DNA from: Paramecium sonneborni
Lineage: Eukaryota > Ciliophora > Oligohymenophorea > Peniculida > Parameciidae
Direction: 5' to 3'
Length of the DNA: 64,000 nt
NCBI GenBank assembly: GCA_905182985.1
Contig: CAJJDN010000083.1
Span: 309,880 to 373,879 of the forward strand
Shown here: in pieces, positions 25,167 through 37,558 of the stretch
Numbering within the stretch: position 1 is the first letter of the stretch
How the letters are laid out: each line of letters opens with the position of its first letter
Translations under genes and position numbers: made by a program
Notes under the pieces: generated by a model
The model's database searches: none
What the model was told of the DNA's origin: nothing
What the model saw: only the letters and a program-made list of their open reading frames with translations

Positions 25167-25871
25167 TCATTTTTATCTTCTGATTTTTCTGGTACCTTTT
25201 TGTAAAATACTTTTATTTGCTTTCTTACTCACAACTTATAAATCTGCATTCTCTCGGTGATAATTTATCCATTTTTTTAAAAGTTCTTTATCATTTAATT
25301 TATGTTTGACTTGGTATCTTCCTCACCATCAAACTTTATATCATCAACATTAATCTAATTTTCTTCAATAAAATCATCAATTAATTTAACAAAAGTATTA
25401 GGTGATTTATGATCTACTTCACAATTTATTAAACTAATTGGTTCACCTCTTATAGAACACAATACTTATGGTTATTAATTTTATTCTAAAAAGAATTTTT
25501 GTTTAAATTCAGATATATCAAGCTCAATTGCTACTCTACATGCTTTTTAAAAAATGTCATGTTTGTTTATTTTTTTAGACATTTTTCATAACTAAAATCA
25601 GCTCTAGTATCATCATTACGAATTAGATAAAAAGTACGATTTTATTAATATTTTGTATTCTAATCAACCATCATAGATTTGATCCCAACTCCTAACTTTT
25701 ATTTATAGTTATGATGATGCTTCAAAACATCGAGCATGAATAAAAAATCACCTTTTCTAATTATTGACCCAAGTTATATTTGTCATTTAAAATTCTTTTA
25801 ATTCTACTCTTTAGCTTTTTTTAAGTAGAAAAATTCTCGCCAGCTATTTAATATTCCTTATTGTTTCTCAT
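25167..25871 (-). pseudogene. DUF3223 (DCL-family) gene, frame broken
   Basis: The minus strand carries the parts of a DUF3223/DCL protein in order but in shifting frames: start MRNNKEYQ (25871); GDFLFMLDVLKHHHNYKQKL then GVGIKSM; TFYLIRNDDTRADFSYEKC, the signature DFSYxKC; then ACRVAIELDISEFKQKFF; CEVDHKSPNTFVKLIDDFI; and ELLKKWINYHRENADLQVVS. Frame changes near 25760, 25590 and 25310 each correspond to one missing base. The switch near 25590 lies in an A7 run; the other two could be read as 17-nt GT-AG segments, which is unusually short. So this is either a decaying gene or a gene with sequence errors. The family is of unknown function, sometimes near HNH-like motifs. TGA assigned at 25167-25169, uncertain. 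Confidence 0.6.
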
Positions 25872-26294
25872 AATAAAATTATTTCTATTTCTATTAAGTT
25901 TTTGTTTTTAATTTTTATAAGTAAAATAAATAATTTTAATATAAATTCTTAATTCTATAATTTATAGAAGCGTATGGATTATGAGTTAACAAATCTATAT
26001 AAATTTATTTATTAATTGATTAAAAATTTAAAATAAGTTAACTTATCACTTTTTTAAAGAAAATCTTCTAAAAGTATTTTAGAAAAATTGTACATACTAT
26101 TCTTTTTTCATTTTTTATAATAATTTAACTAAATACTTGATATTTGTAATATTATAAAGAATCTTTCTTCAAATTAATATTCATTTTATGTAATGAGTAA
26201 TTCTTAACCTTTCTATATTATTTCAATAAAGAAAATAATTTCAATTTAAAAATTGATTAATCATTTTACTAATTATTTTAATAATTATTTCTTG
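25872..26294. other. Divergent intergenic region
   Basis: Lies between the DUF3223 start (minus) and the WD40 start (plus), so it should hold both promoters. Poly-A/T tracts only. Confidence 0.5.
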
Positions 26295-27764
26295 ATGTAA
26301 TATACAGAATCAAAAATACTTTGCCCAATTCATAATTTAGAAATCATATTACTTGATATTAAGATTGGAATTCCATTAGGATAAAGAGCATGTTGTAAAG
26401 AATGTGATATAAAGCAACCACATAGTATAGCAAAAGGATTAGAAAGAGTTAATAATTAAAAATTAATAGAAAGTTAAATCATCAATAATAATAAAGATAA
26501 AAGTATGGAGGAGTTACAAAAGATTTAAAAATAACTTTAACAATTTTCTGAAGAAATGAAAAAAATATTTAATAAATTACTTGATTCTTTGGAAAAATAA
26601 AGAATGAATTTAGAATCCTAAGCAAGATTTGAAGATCGAATAAATATTAGAAGTTTAAGTGATATTTAGAAATTAGGAGAGATGGTATCTGATTTAGAAA
26701 ATAATAAATATGAAAAAGATAAATAGATAATATAATTAGATATCAAGAATTATTTAGATCATTTATTTAAAGAATTAAATGAGATTTAGAATATTGTTAA
26801 TAAATATTTTATATCAATAAAAAGTACTAAAACTAAAGAAGATTAATTAAATGTACATCGTAACAATTATAAACTTATTTCAACTTATAAATTATAATAA
26901 TGGGTAAATCCAATAATTATAAATTCTGAAAAACCATTAGCAGTTTTATGCGATTATTCTGGATTAATAGAAGTTAATTTTGAAGATAATAATTTTTAAT
27001 TTCAAAATTTATGTAAATAAGATCATATAACAGATATGTGTTTTGGTGCTAATAAAGATTGGATGATAACAGCAGGAAAAGATGCTTTATTAAAAATATG
27101 GAAAAGAAGTAAAAATAATTGGATTTTATGTTCATAATATTTAGGACATCAAGGTTCAATAAATAAAATAATTATAAATGAAACTAAATCTTAGGTTATA
27201 TCTGCAGGAATAGATTAAAAAATTATTATTTGGAATAGAAAAGAATATAAATTATAAAAAGATATATCTATAAAAGATCATAAGAATAATATTACTAGTT
27301 TAGCATTAAATGATTAAGGTGATTATTTTGCATCAGGAAGTGCTGATTTAAAATTAATTATTTGGAAATATAATGATGGGAAATGGATAAAACATTAAGA
27401 TATATGTGATTAACATTCAAAATTTATTTGTGATATATTTTTTGATGAAAATAACAATATATATACTGCATCTGATAAAAATATCAAGATTTGGAAATAA
27501 AATAATCAATAAATTTACATTTTATCATTTCGAATTTAAACTTAAAATTAAATCTAAAAAATATTTTATAATCAAAAACATAAATATTTAATTATTTTAC
27601 AAAAATTTATAGAAATCTGGAAAATATCATAAAATGATTTCGTTTAAAAATAAGCAATAAATGGTGAATATTAAAGTTTAGGAATTTAGAATAAAGGAGA
27701 ATTTATGATTGCTTAAAATTATTCAAAATAAGAATTAGAATTGTTTTAATTAATACAGTTATGA
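26295..27764 (+). CDS. WD40-repeat protein with N-terminal Cys/His cluster
   Basis: Intronless, ATG 26295, TGA 27762-27764, 489 residues. N-terminus CPIH...CCKECDIKQPH may bind zinc (partial B-box-like pattern). A Gln/Glu/Lys-rich coiled coil follows (about residues 60-210), then WD40 blades: DALLKIWKRSKNNW, AGIDQKIIIWNRKEY, SGSADLKLIIWKYND and ASDKNIKIWKQNN, and more degenerate ones to the end. This N-terminal Cys/His, coiled-coil and WD40 layout is a large uncharacterised class in Paramecium. Likely a protein-interaction scaffold; no enzymatic domain. Confidence 0.85.
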
Positions 27765-27977
27765 ATGAAGAAAAAATAAATAGATTGATAACCTTTGAAA
27801 ATTAATAAATTTATGTAAAAATATATTAATTTTAACAGCTACCATCCAAACAAGAAAGCAAGAAGAAACAATAAGTTATGTTAAAAAAGGTCTTAGTTTG
27901 ATTATATTTATTATAATAATAAAATTGTTCCAGAATTTCTATGTTTTATTTAGGGATGTTCAGATGGAATAATAATA

Positions 27978-28387
27978 ATGAAAAATCATTATGACATTTT
28001 AGGCTTAGAGAGAAATGCTTAACCTAATCAAATAAAGAAAGCTTATCATAAATTGGCTCTTTAGTGCCATCCAGTATTCAACTGTTGATATCTTTTTAGG
28101 ATAAGAATAGCGATTTTAGAGCAACAGATTAATTTCACTAAATAAATGAAGCCTATACTACACTATCCAAAGAAGAATCGAAATCTAAATATGATAGAAG
28201 ACTATAAAACAGAGATAATCTGAATGAACTGTTAAACTATTTTAAATAACAATAAGAAGAACCAATCCAATAATATGATATTAGAGATGATTTTATATCA
28301 AATGAAGATCGAGAATTCTTAAGAAACTTTTCAAATAAACAAGAAACAGAAACAATTAAAAAAAAGAGAATTCGAAAAAAAAAATGA
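27978..28387 (+). CDS. J-domain protein, 127 aa
   Basis: ATG 27978, TGA 28385-28387, one 26-nt intron at 28074-28099. The J domain starts at the N-terminus: HYDILGLERNAQPNQIKKAY, then HKLALQCHPDKN, FHQINEAYTTLSKEESKSKY. The catalytic HPD tripeptide, needed to stimulate HSP70 ATPase, is split by the intron after the first base of the Asp codon; only the spliced product has it. A basic, Gln-rich tail follows (ends KKKRIRKKK). No Zn-finger or client-binding domain, so a type III (class C) J protein. Confidence 0.92.
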
Positions 28388-29186
28388 AAATCTTTCCTTT
28401 ACAATAATTTTTAAAAAAATCATAAATTGGATCAGAAATAATTGTCTCTGTAAAGATGGATTGTAAATAATCCATTTATTATATTTTAAACCTATTACCT
28501 CTTATTCTAATATATTTTATTAATGTACAAATTTTATCAGTAAATAGTGTTCTCTCCTTTATTCCTTAATAGCTAACAACCTAATTACAATTAAATTCTC
28601 TAAATTCAAAACCTTATATCAATTAAATATTTTATTCATCAATTCCTTAAATTAATATATCTTTTAAATGATTCTTTTAATTCAAAATCATCGTAAAACC
28701 CTCTAATTTTTAATATTTAAAATTTGTTTATCTTGTTATCGAAGTGATTATAAAATTATAGTTTGTTGAGAAAATGCTAAAATTAACACTATTTAAATAT
28801 TAAATATAATTAATTCTATATCTCATTATGTAAGCAATATTATTCTTTCTGTATAAGTTAGAACAATTAAATAATAAACATAATAAACAATTTAATTATT
28901 TGATCTAAATATAATTAAATTTAAACATACTAAATTAGCTTATTGTTAGAGATTATTAAATAAAATATGTTAAACTAATTGATTTGAGTTTGTAACTATT
29001 AATACATATTAAATTTTGTTTAACATATCATAAAAAGTGATTAAATTAATGAATTGTAAAATAATTTATAAAAAATAATATAATATAATATAATATTTTT
29101 TATAAATAAAATAGATATATAATATAATATTTTTGATAAAAATAATAATATATTGTGTAATTTTTTTAATGTAAATATGTAATGTC
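28388..29186. other. Intergenic, no gene seen
   Basis: About 800 bp of very AT-rich DNA between the 3' ends of the J-domain gene and the large coiled-coil gene (convergent). Contains TATAA-type short repeats near 29080-29150. Confidence 0.55.
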
Positions 29187-32100
29187 TCAACTATGAACTA
29201 CTGAGGATGATTTAACAATAGTTGAATTTTGAATAAAGGAAGTTTAGAGCGGTTAAGCTTTCTTTCTTAATTCATCGCAATCAATCAAAGCATTTTGTAG
29301 AGATTAAGTTAATCTCTCATTATCATCAGTGAGCATAATAATTTAATCATTCATTCTACTATTTTCACCTTATGATTTAGAATATTTTTATATTTAGACC
29401 TCTAATTAACCTGCTAATAAAGCACATTTATTTTCAAGATCATTTTTAGATTTTTCTAATTTTTCTATTTATCTTTATAATAAATCCATTTTAGCATGCC
29501 ATTCCTCTTTTTCTTTATTTTAGGTAACAATTTATAATGATAATTTCTATTCTTCAACTTATAATTGTTTAATGATTTAGTTTTATGAATCATAATCATT
29601 TAATCTAAATAGATAAATAATAAATTTACTTTTATTTAAGATCGATTAATTCTCTATTTTTACTTTATAATTATTATAACAATTCATCAACTTATTAATT
29701 TTAAGCTTAGATTTTGCTTTCTAATTCATTTTTGATTCCATTAAATGATTTCATTTAATTACATTCATTTTATAATCTTTAAACTTCTTGTATAAGATCT
29801 TCAGATTTAACACTTAAAGTTAATTAATTAGATTTTAATGAATCAATATCTTATTATAATGTAGTATTTTTTTATTCTACATTTTCTTTAATTTATTTAA
29901 GTTCTTCACATTCTTTTTATTTAACAGTTAAATTTGATTTAATTGTATCTATTTATCCTTTCATTTAAATAATTTATTCTTCAGATCTTCTAGCATCACC
30001 TTCAAATGCTGATAATTAAGTAACTAATGTTTCTAAACGTTAATTAGCTTCCTTCAAATTATCAATATCATCATTTTTAGTTTTAACCATATGTTTTTAT
30101 CTTTCAATTTCAGATGCTAATAATGCAACTCTTGATTCTAAACTTTCTTTCCAATATTAGAATTAAGCAGCTTCAGCTTCTTTAATTTTTAATTTATCTT
30201 TAAGATCACTTAATTAATCTTATAATTATTAAGTCTCTTCAATAATTTTAGCATAATCAGTTTCGATTGCTTCTAATTTCTTTAATCTTAAAACAGCATT
30301 TTAATTTGTAACTTTTAATTAGAAATTCTCTTCTTGAATTTCATTAATTCTTTTTTAGAATTGATTCAATTATGAAATATTTTATTCATTAGCTTATTCT
30401 AATTCAACAATAATTTTAGATCTCTCTTAAATTTATTATTCTTAACTCTTCAATTACTCTTAAGCTTATTATAAGTCTTTTAAATATTAATTAGCTGCTT
30501 CTGTAGCTTAAGCCAATTAAACTTATATATTACTTATGGAATTTTAACTAAAAATATATAATATTAAAAATACTCTTTTTAAATGATATTTTGTAAATCT
30601 TCCCATTAATTTCTAAATGGTATTAATTAATTAATCTTAAATTCTTAATTTTCATTTAATGTTTAGAGTGCTTTTAATTAACTAGACATTTATTAATTTT
30701 TAGTTTATAAAGCAAAGTTCTCTTCTTAAGATTAACCTAATTAACCTTCTACAATCATAACTTTTTAACTTAATCTTTCTGCTTCAAGTGCTTTTACTTC
30801 TGCTTTTCCTAAACGATTATTCAATCTATCAACTTCCATTTATAATTGAATTAAAGTTGCTTTTATTTCTTCTTTTTCTGAAGCTGCTTTCTCATATTTA
30901 TGAACATATTCTTATTTAATCTTTTAAGTATTTTCAAGATCAGTTCCAATTAAATAATTAGATGTCTTTAATTTAGCAATATCTTAATCTTTAACATTAC
31001 TTATACTCTTTAATGAAGCATGTTCATTTTATAAAATTTAATAGTTCTTAAGTTAAAGTTAATATTTAGCAATCTTTTGATTTAATTTATCAATATCTGT
31101 ATTTAAAAGAGTCATTTCATTAAGTTAATCTTCTATTTATTATTATAATTATCTATTTTATCCTTATAATTCTGGATAACTCTTCTCTAAAAATCTTAAA
31201 TCTGTTATTCTTGATTCTTATGTATTACATCTACTTCTAAGTTCTTCACATTCTCTAACTTTATTTTAAAAAGCTAATGTTAATTTTTAATTCTCTTTTA
31301 ATAATTCATCAATTCTTTTTTATAATGGTGTCAAATCTTTATCAGCTAGTTCCTATCTTAATAATGGAATTTATGTAGCAGTATTTAAATATTCTTATTA
31401 TAGTTTATCATATCTGTTTTAGAGTTATTATAATTATTATGAAAGTACTTCATTTGAATCATTATTATTTTAATTTTAAGGTTAACTTTAAGATTATTCT
31501 CTTAATAATTAATTCAATCTTTCATTATCTAATTTACTTTATGTAAGTTAAGCATTAGCATAAGTATATTTCTCTTCAATACCTTTCAAATCGTGATTTA
31601 ATTATTCTGATTATAAATATTTTCTTCTTTAATTCTCACAATCATCTGTCTTTATTTAAAGTTGAATCTTTGTATATTATAAATCTTAAACCAATTAATT
31701 AATTTCACCTTGTTATTTTAAATTCTATTCAACAGATTATAAAGATAACTTTTAACAATTATTTTATTCATCAATCAATTAATTTTTAAGTTATTTAATC
31801 TCATTAAGTAACTTACTATTTTCAGCATTCAATATATTTTATTAAGTTTCTAATTCTTTTAGTTATTTCTTGGCTTCAGTAGCATCAACATAATAATTAC
31901 CAGCTTATCTTCTCCAATCTTCAACTTCTTATCTTCTTGCTATCAATTATTTTTATAATAATCTTAATTAATCATTTAAGAAATCACAATTTGTTTATAA
32001 CTCTTAATTTAATTTAGATAATAAATCTAATTCAGATGATAATTAATTAGATTTTAAAGCCCATTAATTTATTTCTGTTTTATCTTCGATACGAGTTTCT

Positions 32101-33894
32101 TATGAAATTTCAATTGAAACCATTTATTATGATAATATCATATTTTATTTACATTATTTATCATATTATTCTTATAGTTATGCAAATTCTGCTTTTAGTT
32201 ATTCAATAACATTCAATAGAGATTTAATTCTCGCTTCTAATTCACTTGTATCTTTGCTTTTTGGTTATAATTCAAATTAAGTTAATTTTCTTCTAAGATT
32301 TTGTATTTCATTATCTTTCAGTATAATTAATTCATTAGCTTTCTTATTTTCAATTTCAAATAATTTTAATTATTATATTCTAGCTTATAAATCTTAAATT
32401 TCAAGTTTATTAGCTTCAATTTAATCTTCTAAATATTTAACTCTTCTAATTAATGTTTAATTTTCATTATTTAATTATTTAATTTAAGTTGTTAAATATT
32501 TTGTTTCTTCTAATCTTTATTAAATTTAATTTTTTTCAATTTCTAAATTACCATATTTAATTTTAAGTGCATCTAATTGATTTTTTCTATCATTGGCAAT
32601 TTATTTAAGTTATTCTACAATTTCAACTAATCTCTTATTTTCGGTTTCAAATTCAATTTTTAATAATTTTTCATGTCTTAATTCTCCACAATTATTTTCT
32701 AATCTAGAGATTTCTTTTCTTAAATCATTCATAGCAGTTTATTAAACTTATAACATTTCATTAAGATTTTCAATTTCTTGATTTAAAACATTGATTTCAA
32801 GTAATTTATTTTCAAGATTAGTAATATCAAGACTTTGTTCATTAATTAATTTACATTTTTATTAAAGAGTCATACTTGAATTATTTAGTTATTCTTATAA
32901 TTTAATAACTTTCATTTTTTATGCTTCAACATCTTATTATTTTAATTCAATTTCAGTTTCCATTTATAATGTTTTTTTTCTCCATTCATCAACTTAACTA
33001 TTTAAATGTTAAATAAGATTTTTTAATTTTAATATTTCAGCATCTCTTAATTTAATTTCAGTAGCATGATTTCTTTAAGATGCTTCAATTTAAACAGCAT
33101 TCAATTTTTCATTTATTTCAAATAATTAATCTTATAATTTATTTCTTTCATCAACCATTTACCAATATCTATCTTACCATTAATTAGCCTGACCTTCTAA
33201 TCCTTTTAATTATCCTTCTACTTACATATTCTTAATTTCAATAGCTTGATATTTATTTAACTCAATTTCTAATTTATTATATTTATCTCTCCATTCATCT
33301 AATTCTCCTAATCTACTCTTCAATTATACTTATAAGTTTTCTAAATAATATAAACCATTAATACCATAGTTATTCTTTGTTTCTTCGATGGAATTATTTA
33401 ATTCATATGTATTTAATCTTTATTTCAATTCGTCGTTCTCTTTTATTAATTATCTAATTTACCCATATAAATCATCATTCTCTCCATATAATAATTAGAT
33501 CTTTGCATCTTATAATCTTATCTATTCATATTAATATATATAGATATACCACTTCTTCATTTGCTATATTCTTATCATATATAGCCATTAAATCTAAATA
33601 TCGTTTTCTCCATAATTCCACTTCATGTAACAAAGATTGGATTCTAACTTCATAATCAGAATAGTTTTATTAATCCACCTTTTTTGTTACAGTATATTAC
33701 ACATCTAAAGGAATTACAGTCTCTCTTGGAGTTTATGACAATATAAATTATGATTCTCTCAGTTAAGGATTTATTATTGTTTCTCTCTGAATTACTGATC
33801 CTCCATTACGTTCTCCAAGTTGAGGAGATAAGTATCTCATATGTGATTTTGTCAATGAAGACTAAATGATTGATTCTTATTTAGAAAAACTCAT
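29187..33894 (-). CDS. Giant coiled-coil protein, 1542 aa
   Basis: ATG 33894, TGA 29187-29189, introns at 33522-33549 (28 nt), 30548-30573 (26) and 29605-29629 (25); the spliced length is exactly 1543 codons. After a ~120-residue Ser/Thr/Pro-rich head, nearly the whole protein is heptad-like Leu/Ile/Gln/Glu/Lys/Asn with recurring W-R (for example DEWRDKYNKLE, EVEDWRRQAGNYYVD). About one in seven codons is TAA/TAG glutamine, which shatters standard-code ORFs. Resembles ciliate cytoskeletal coiled-coil proteins (basal body, epiplasm or axonemal), but no specific homologue can be named. The short DNA between it and the next plus-strand gene (214 bp) must serve both promoters. Confidence 0.85.
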
Positions 33895-34108
33895 TTACAA
33901 AGATATTTTTATTTAATTATTTATATATCAACCCACATTTATATATACTCATTTTTATATATAAACTCTTTTTTATATACCTATCTTCATTCTATTATTA
34001 ATTATTATTATATTTAATTTATATAATTCATTTATTCATTCATATTTACAACCTTTACTTAATTACATTCTATTTTTATTATATTCACATAAAATTAAAC
34101 AACGTTAA

Positions 34109-34837
34109 ATGAAGTTTTCTAGATCAACTTCTACTCATCTCACTAATTTGTCATTTAGATCCAATAATATTACCACTATATAAACACCACAAAGTAATTC
34201 ACGTTTAAGTGAGGTGAATAACAAAATTGATGATCTATTAAAAAAATCTTCAACTTCCATTACCAAACAAGAATTTAAATTTTCTTCGCAAGAAAAAAAG
34301 ATTAATTAAACTTACAATTATTCTCTTGTGCTTGAATAAATTTAAAAAGAAAAAAAATAATTGTTGACTATCCTTTTATAAAAAGATAGCATAATAAGGG
34401 ATCAGTAAAATAAAATTGCTTAATTGGATTTATAGAATAAGAATCTAATGAAATAATTATAATAATTTAACAATCTCCAACCACAAATGGAACAATTAGA
34501 AGAATAATGCTAACAAATTATTATGCAAAATGAATAACTGAAATATGAAAAAAACTAAATACAAACCTCTCTTAATTATCTTAAATGTTAAAATATATAA
34601 GTTATAAGTCACGAATTAAAGAATTCATTGCAATAATTACATCAACAGATTAAGAAATATTATATTTGTAATTATAAAGAAGACTATTACAATTTAGAGT
34701 AAAGTAGAAAGACTTTAAAGATTAGTGACTTCGATTTCTACACTATCTTAAGAGAATGCTTGGATTGCATTTTGTATATGATTCAAAACACTGACCATTC
34801 AATAGAAAATTATCCTAATAGAAATACTAAAATTTGA
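34109..34837 (+). CDS. Small coiled-coil protein, 242 aa
   Basis: Intronless, ATG 34109, TGA 34835-34837, 243 codons. A Ser/Thr/Asn-rich head (MKFSRSTSTHLTNLSFRSNN) precedes Gln/Lys/Leu-rich heptads and a final Cys-containing segment (SDFDFYTILRECLDCILYMI). No family recognised. Divergent partner of the giant coiled-coil gene. Confidence 0.75.
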
Positions 34838-35042
34838 TTAATACTATTTAATTAACAATAAAGTATACATCTTAGAAATTATCGACTAATTATCCTTTTA
34901 TATCTCCACTATTAAAATTTATGGTTTATAATACTAATACTTAAATGCTTAAATGATTTGATCAAAATTAATACTAATTTACATAAGCATCTTTTGTATC
35001 ACAAAATTATTATGCAAATTAATAATAAATATACTATATTAA

Positions 35043-35865
35043 TCATATTTCCACATACTATCCTTATTATATTTGATTTCTTAAGTTTTACAATCTTTTC
35101 CTTTATAAATTATCTATACTTTCTTTTTTCTTTTATAAAGTTTATAATAAGGAAAGAAATTTTGTTTTCTACTCTATGCTTTGTTTTATACTATAATTTA
35201 AAGATTTCTTTAATTCATTCTGAGTATCATCCAAAAATTTTTAACCTATTATTGTTCTATTTAACTTTTCTGATTTCTCTTCTAACGATCTATCTCGATT
35301 ATTCATTAAAAAGTATAAAGTTTAGTTAAACTTATTTACTTGATTAGTTTTTTTTTCATAATTTTAAGAAATAGTTGAATGAATTCTTCTTTAATAATAG
35401 ATATCATCTTTTCTATCTTATTTAGGATTATTATTTTTTGTTTGTTAAATTTGTTATAATTCATTAATACATTTATCTTCTATTTCTTAAGTATATTAAT
35501 CATCTATCTTAAACTTTAAATGTTCTAATCTGTTTCTACAAGTGTTCACTTTTTTTTTACAATCTTTTACACAATTTTCAATCTATATTTAATCTTTCAT
35601 CCCAAAATATTCATCTAAATCTGGTATATCTAAAGAATATCTGTAAGACATAGGAATTTGATGGAACCTTATGCATTTTTTATTCTTTGCCTTTTTAAGC
35701 CTATATCATCTTTAATTCTTAATTTTACTATACATTTTATTCATACAATAGCTCTCTCAACATAGTTTTTGGATTTCTATGAATGAAAGCACTTTTATCA
35801 TATACTGTCTCTACTGTTGTTACTGCTCTTTAAGGCCGATTTGATTTCATAGATCTTTTAATCAT
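35043..35865 (-). CDS. Coiled-coil protein, 264 aa
   Basis: ATG 35865, TGA 35043-35045, one 28-nt intron at 35701-35728; spliced length 265 codons. Basic N-terminus (MIKRSMKSNRPQRAVTTVET), then YSLDIPDLDEYFGMKDQIQI and two long Lys/Glu/Gln helices. A standard-code ORF of 123 codons on the plus strand (34958-35329) is its shadow: that ORF is almost entirely Phe/Ile/Leu with no TAA/TAG glutamine. Convergent with the small coiled-coil gene (205 bp between stops). No family recognised. Confidence 0.75.
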
Positions 35866-36527
35866 TATATGCAAATTAAAATAAATTATAAAAAACTAAA
35901 TCAATCCTAAATTCTATAAATGCTTCTAATTCATCTTCAATATAATGTATTATTTTATAAAAAAGCATTAATTTTAAATTTTTATTATAAATAATAAACC
36001 TTATGAGAATCAATAATTTTATAAAATTTATTTAACGGGAAAATTACTATATCTACTTAAGCAATTATGTTATAATAGAATCTCTATTTAATATTAAATT
36101 CAAACCTTATTCACTTGAACTTTTAGAATTTCTTTATATTTCATTATTTTATAAAACATAAATATTGTCTAATATATCATTCATTTTATTTTTGCATATT
36201 TTTCTAATTATTTTCAAGTTAAATAAAATTTAAATGATCGAATAAGTTATGAAGTAGCACTAAATAATCGTAAAAAAAGAAATGAGATTATATTTTTTAA
36301 TAATATCATATCTAGTATATTTTCAAATAAAATGATTTGGAAATTATTCTTGCATATTTCAAATTTAGATAATTAACTCTAATTAATTGTTCGATTTTAC
36401 AATTTATTTTAAAATTATATTTTTTTTTAATCATTTTATAGTTTATCTGTAAATATATTGTAATTTCATGTTTATTCAAAACATGAAGTTTTTGTTATTT
36501 TTTCGATATTAATTAAGAATTTTTTAA

Positions 36528-36772
36528 ATGAGTAAAAATGATAGTCAATAACATAAAAAAGTATTTTGCATTAATGATGATTGTGCATACATACGCAAAA
36601 ATGATCGAAAGTCATAACATTCTAAATGTAATATTTTAAAGAAATAAATTGATTTTGTAAATATTTTAATAAATTTTGGATAAAGGGATTAAAGATTTTT
36701 ATTGTTTAGTTGATAATATTGGTTGAATAAACTTCATTCTTAAATAAATATTTCAAACTAAGATTATAATGA
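36528..36772 (+). CDS. Doubtful small ORF, 71 aa
   Basis: MSKNDSQQHKKVFCINDDCAY... from 36528 with a possible 29-nt intron and TGA at 36770-36772. Contains Cys and His (FCINDDC...HSKC) but nothing diagnostic. A second open stretch without a start lies at about 36827-37072 (contains DYKFFQVMRFLKQVLSIKVI). Together they may be a decayed gene. Confidence 0.3.
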
Positions 36773-37558
36773 AAATCAAAACGAGATCATTATTTTGATA
36801 ATAAATGAATATTGATAACCTTATGACTCATTAATTTGAGTAATAATCAGGATTATAAATTCTTTTAGGTTATGCGATTTTTAAAATAAGTTTTATCTAT
36901 CAAGGTTATAGAAGATAAATACTTTTTATATTTAAATTAAATTTATGATGTTTATTTTTAAATAAATCGTTATAAGTTGTTTGAATTTTGTAAAATTATT
37001 GTTAAAGATGATCGAATTTTGAAAATCTCAATATTATAATCTAACGAATAGAATTCAATAAAAAGATTGTGATTTTTGTAAATTATGAAGGATCGACTAT
37101 TATTTAAACATAGATTATTAAATTTTTATAGTAATTACAAGGTTTCCTATTAAATTTAAAGGAAATAATTGTTAATAACAGTATTTTAGAATATCTTTTT
37201 GGAAGGACTAAATACAAATACAGAGATTAATCATGAATTAAGTATTTTATAAAAAAATAGATTAGAATTTATCAATTAAATAATTTATCTTAAAGATGTT
37301 TGAATATTTATGTAAATGTAAGTAATGTATCTAAAGCATTTATAGAATGGTTATATTATTAAAATAGAGTTTATAATTAGAAACAAATAAGAAACTAAAA
37401 TAATTAGTGTAGTAAAATAGTAAGATAATAAGAGAATGAATTGATTATGAATAGAATTTAATGATAGAAAAATCTATAATGTGATTTTGGAGATATAAAA
37501 GGGAGAAGAAAATGTAAATGAGTTAATTATAAAAATATAAAAATAATAAAAATTGTAA
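36773..37558. other. Intergenic with a possible gene relic
   Basis: Besides the open stretch to 37072 noted in the previous entry, no supported gene. Upstream flank of the HSA-domain gene. Confidence 0.4.

Noticed and set aside
34958..35329. 123-codon ORF on the plus strand, hydrophobic, could be a membrane protein
   Set aside because: It has no TAA/TAG Gln codons, is nearly all Phe/Ile/Leu, and is the complement of a well-behaved spliced minus-strand coiled-coil gene.
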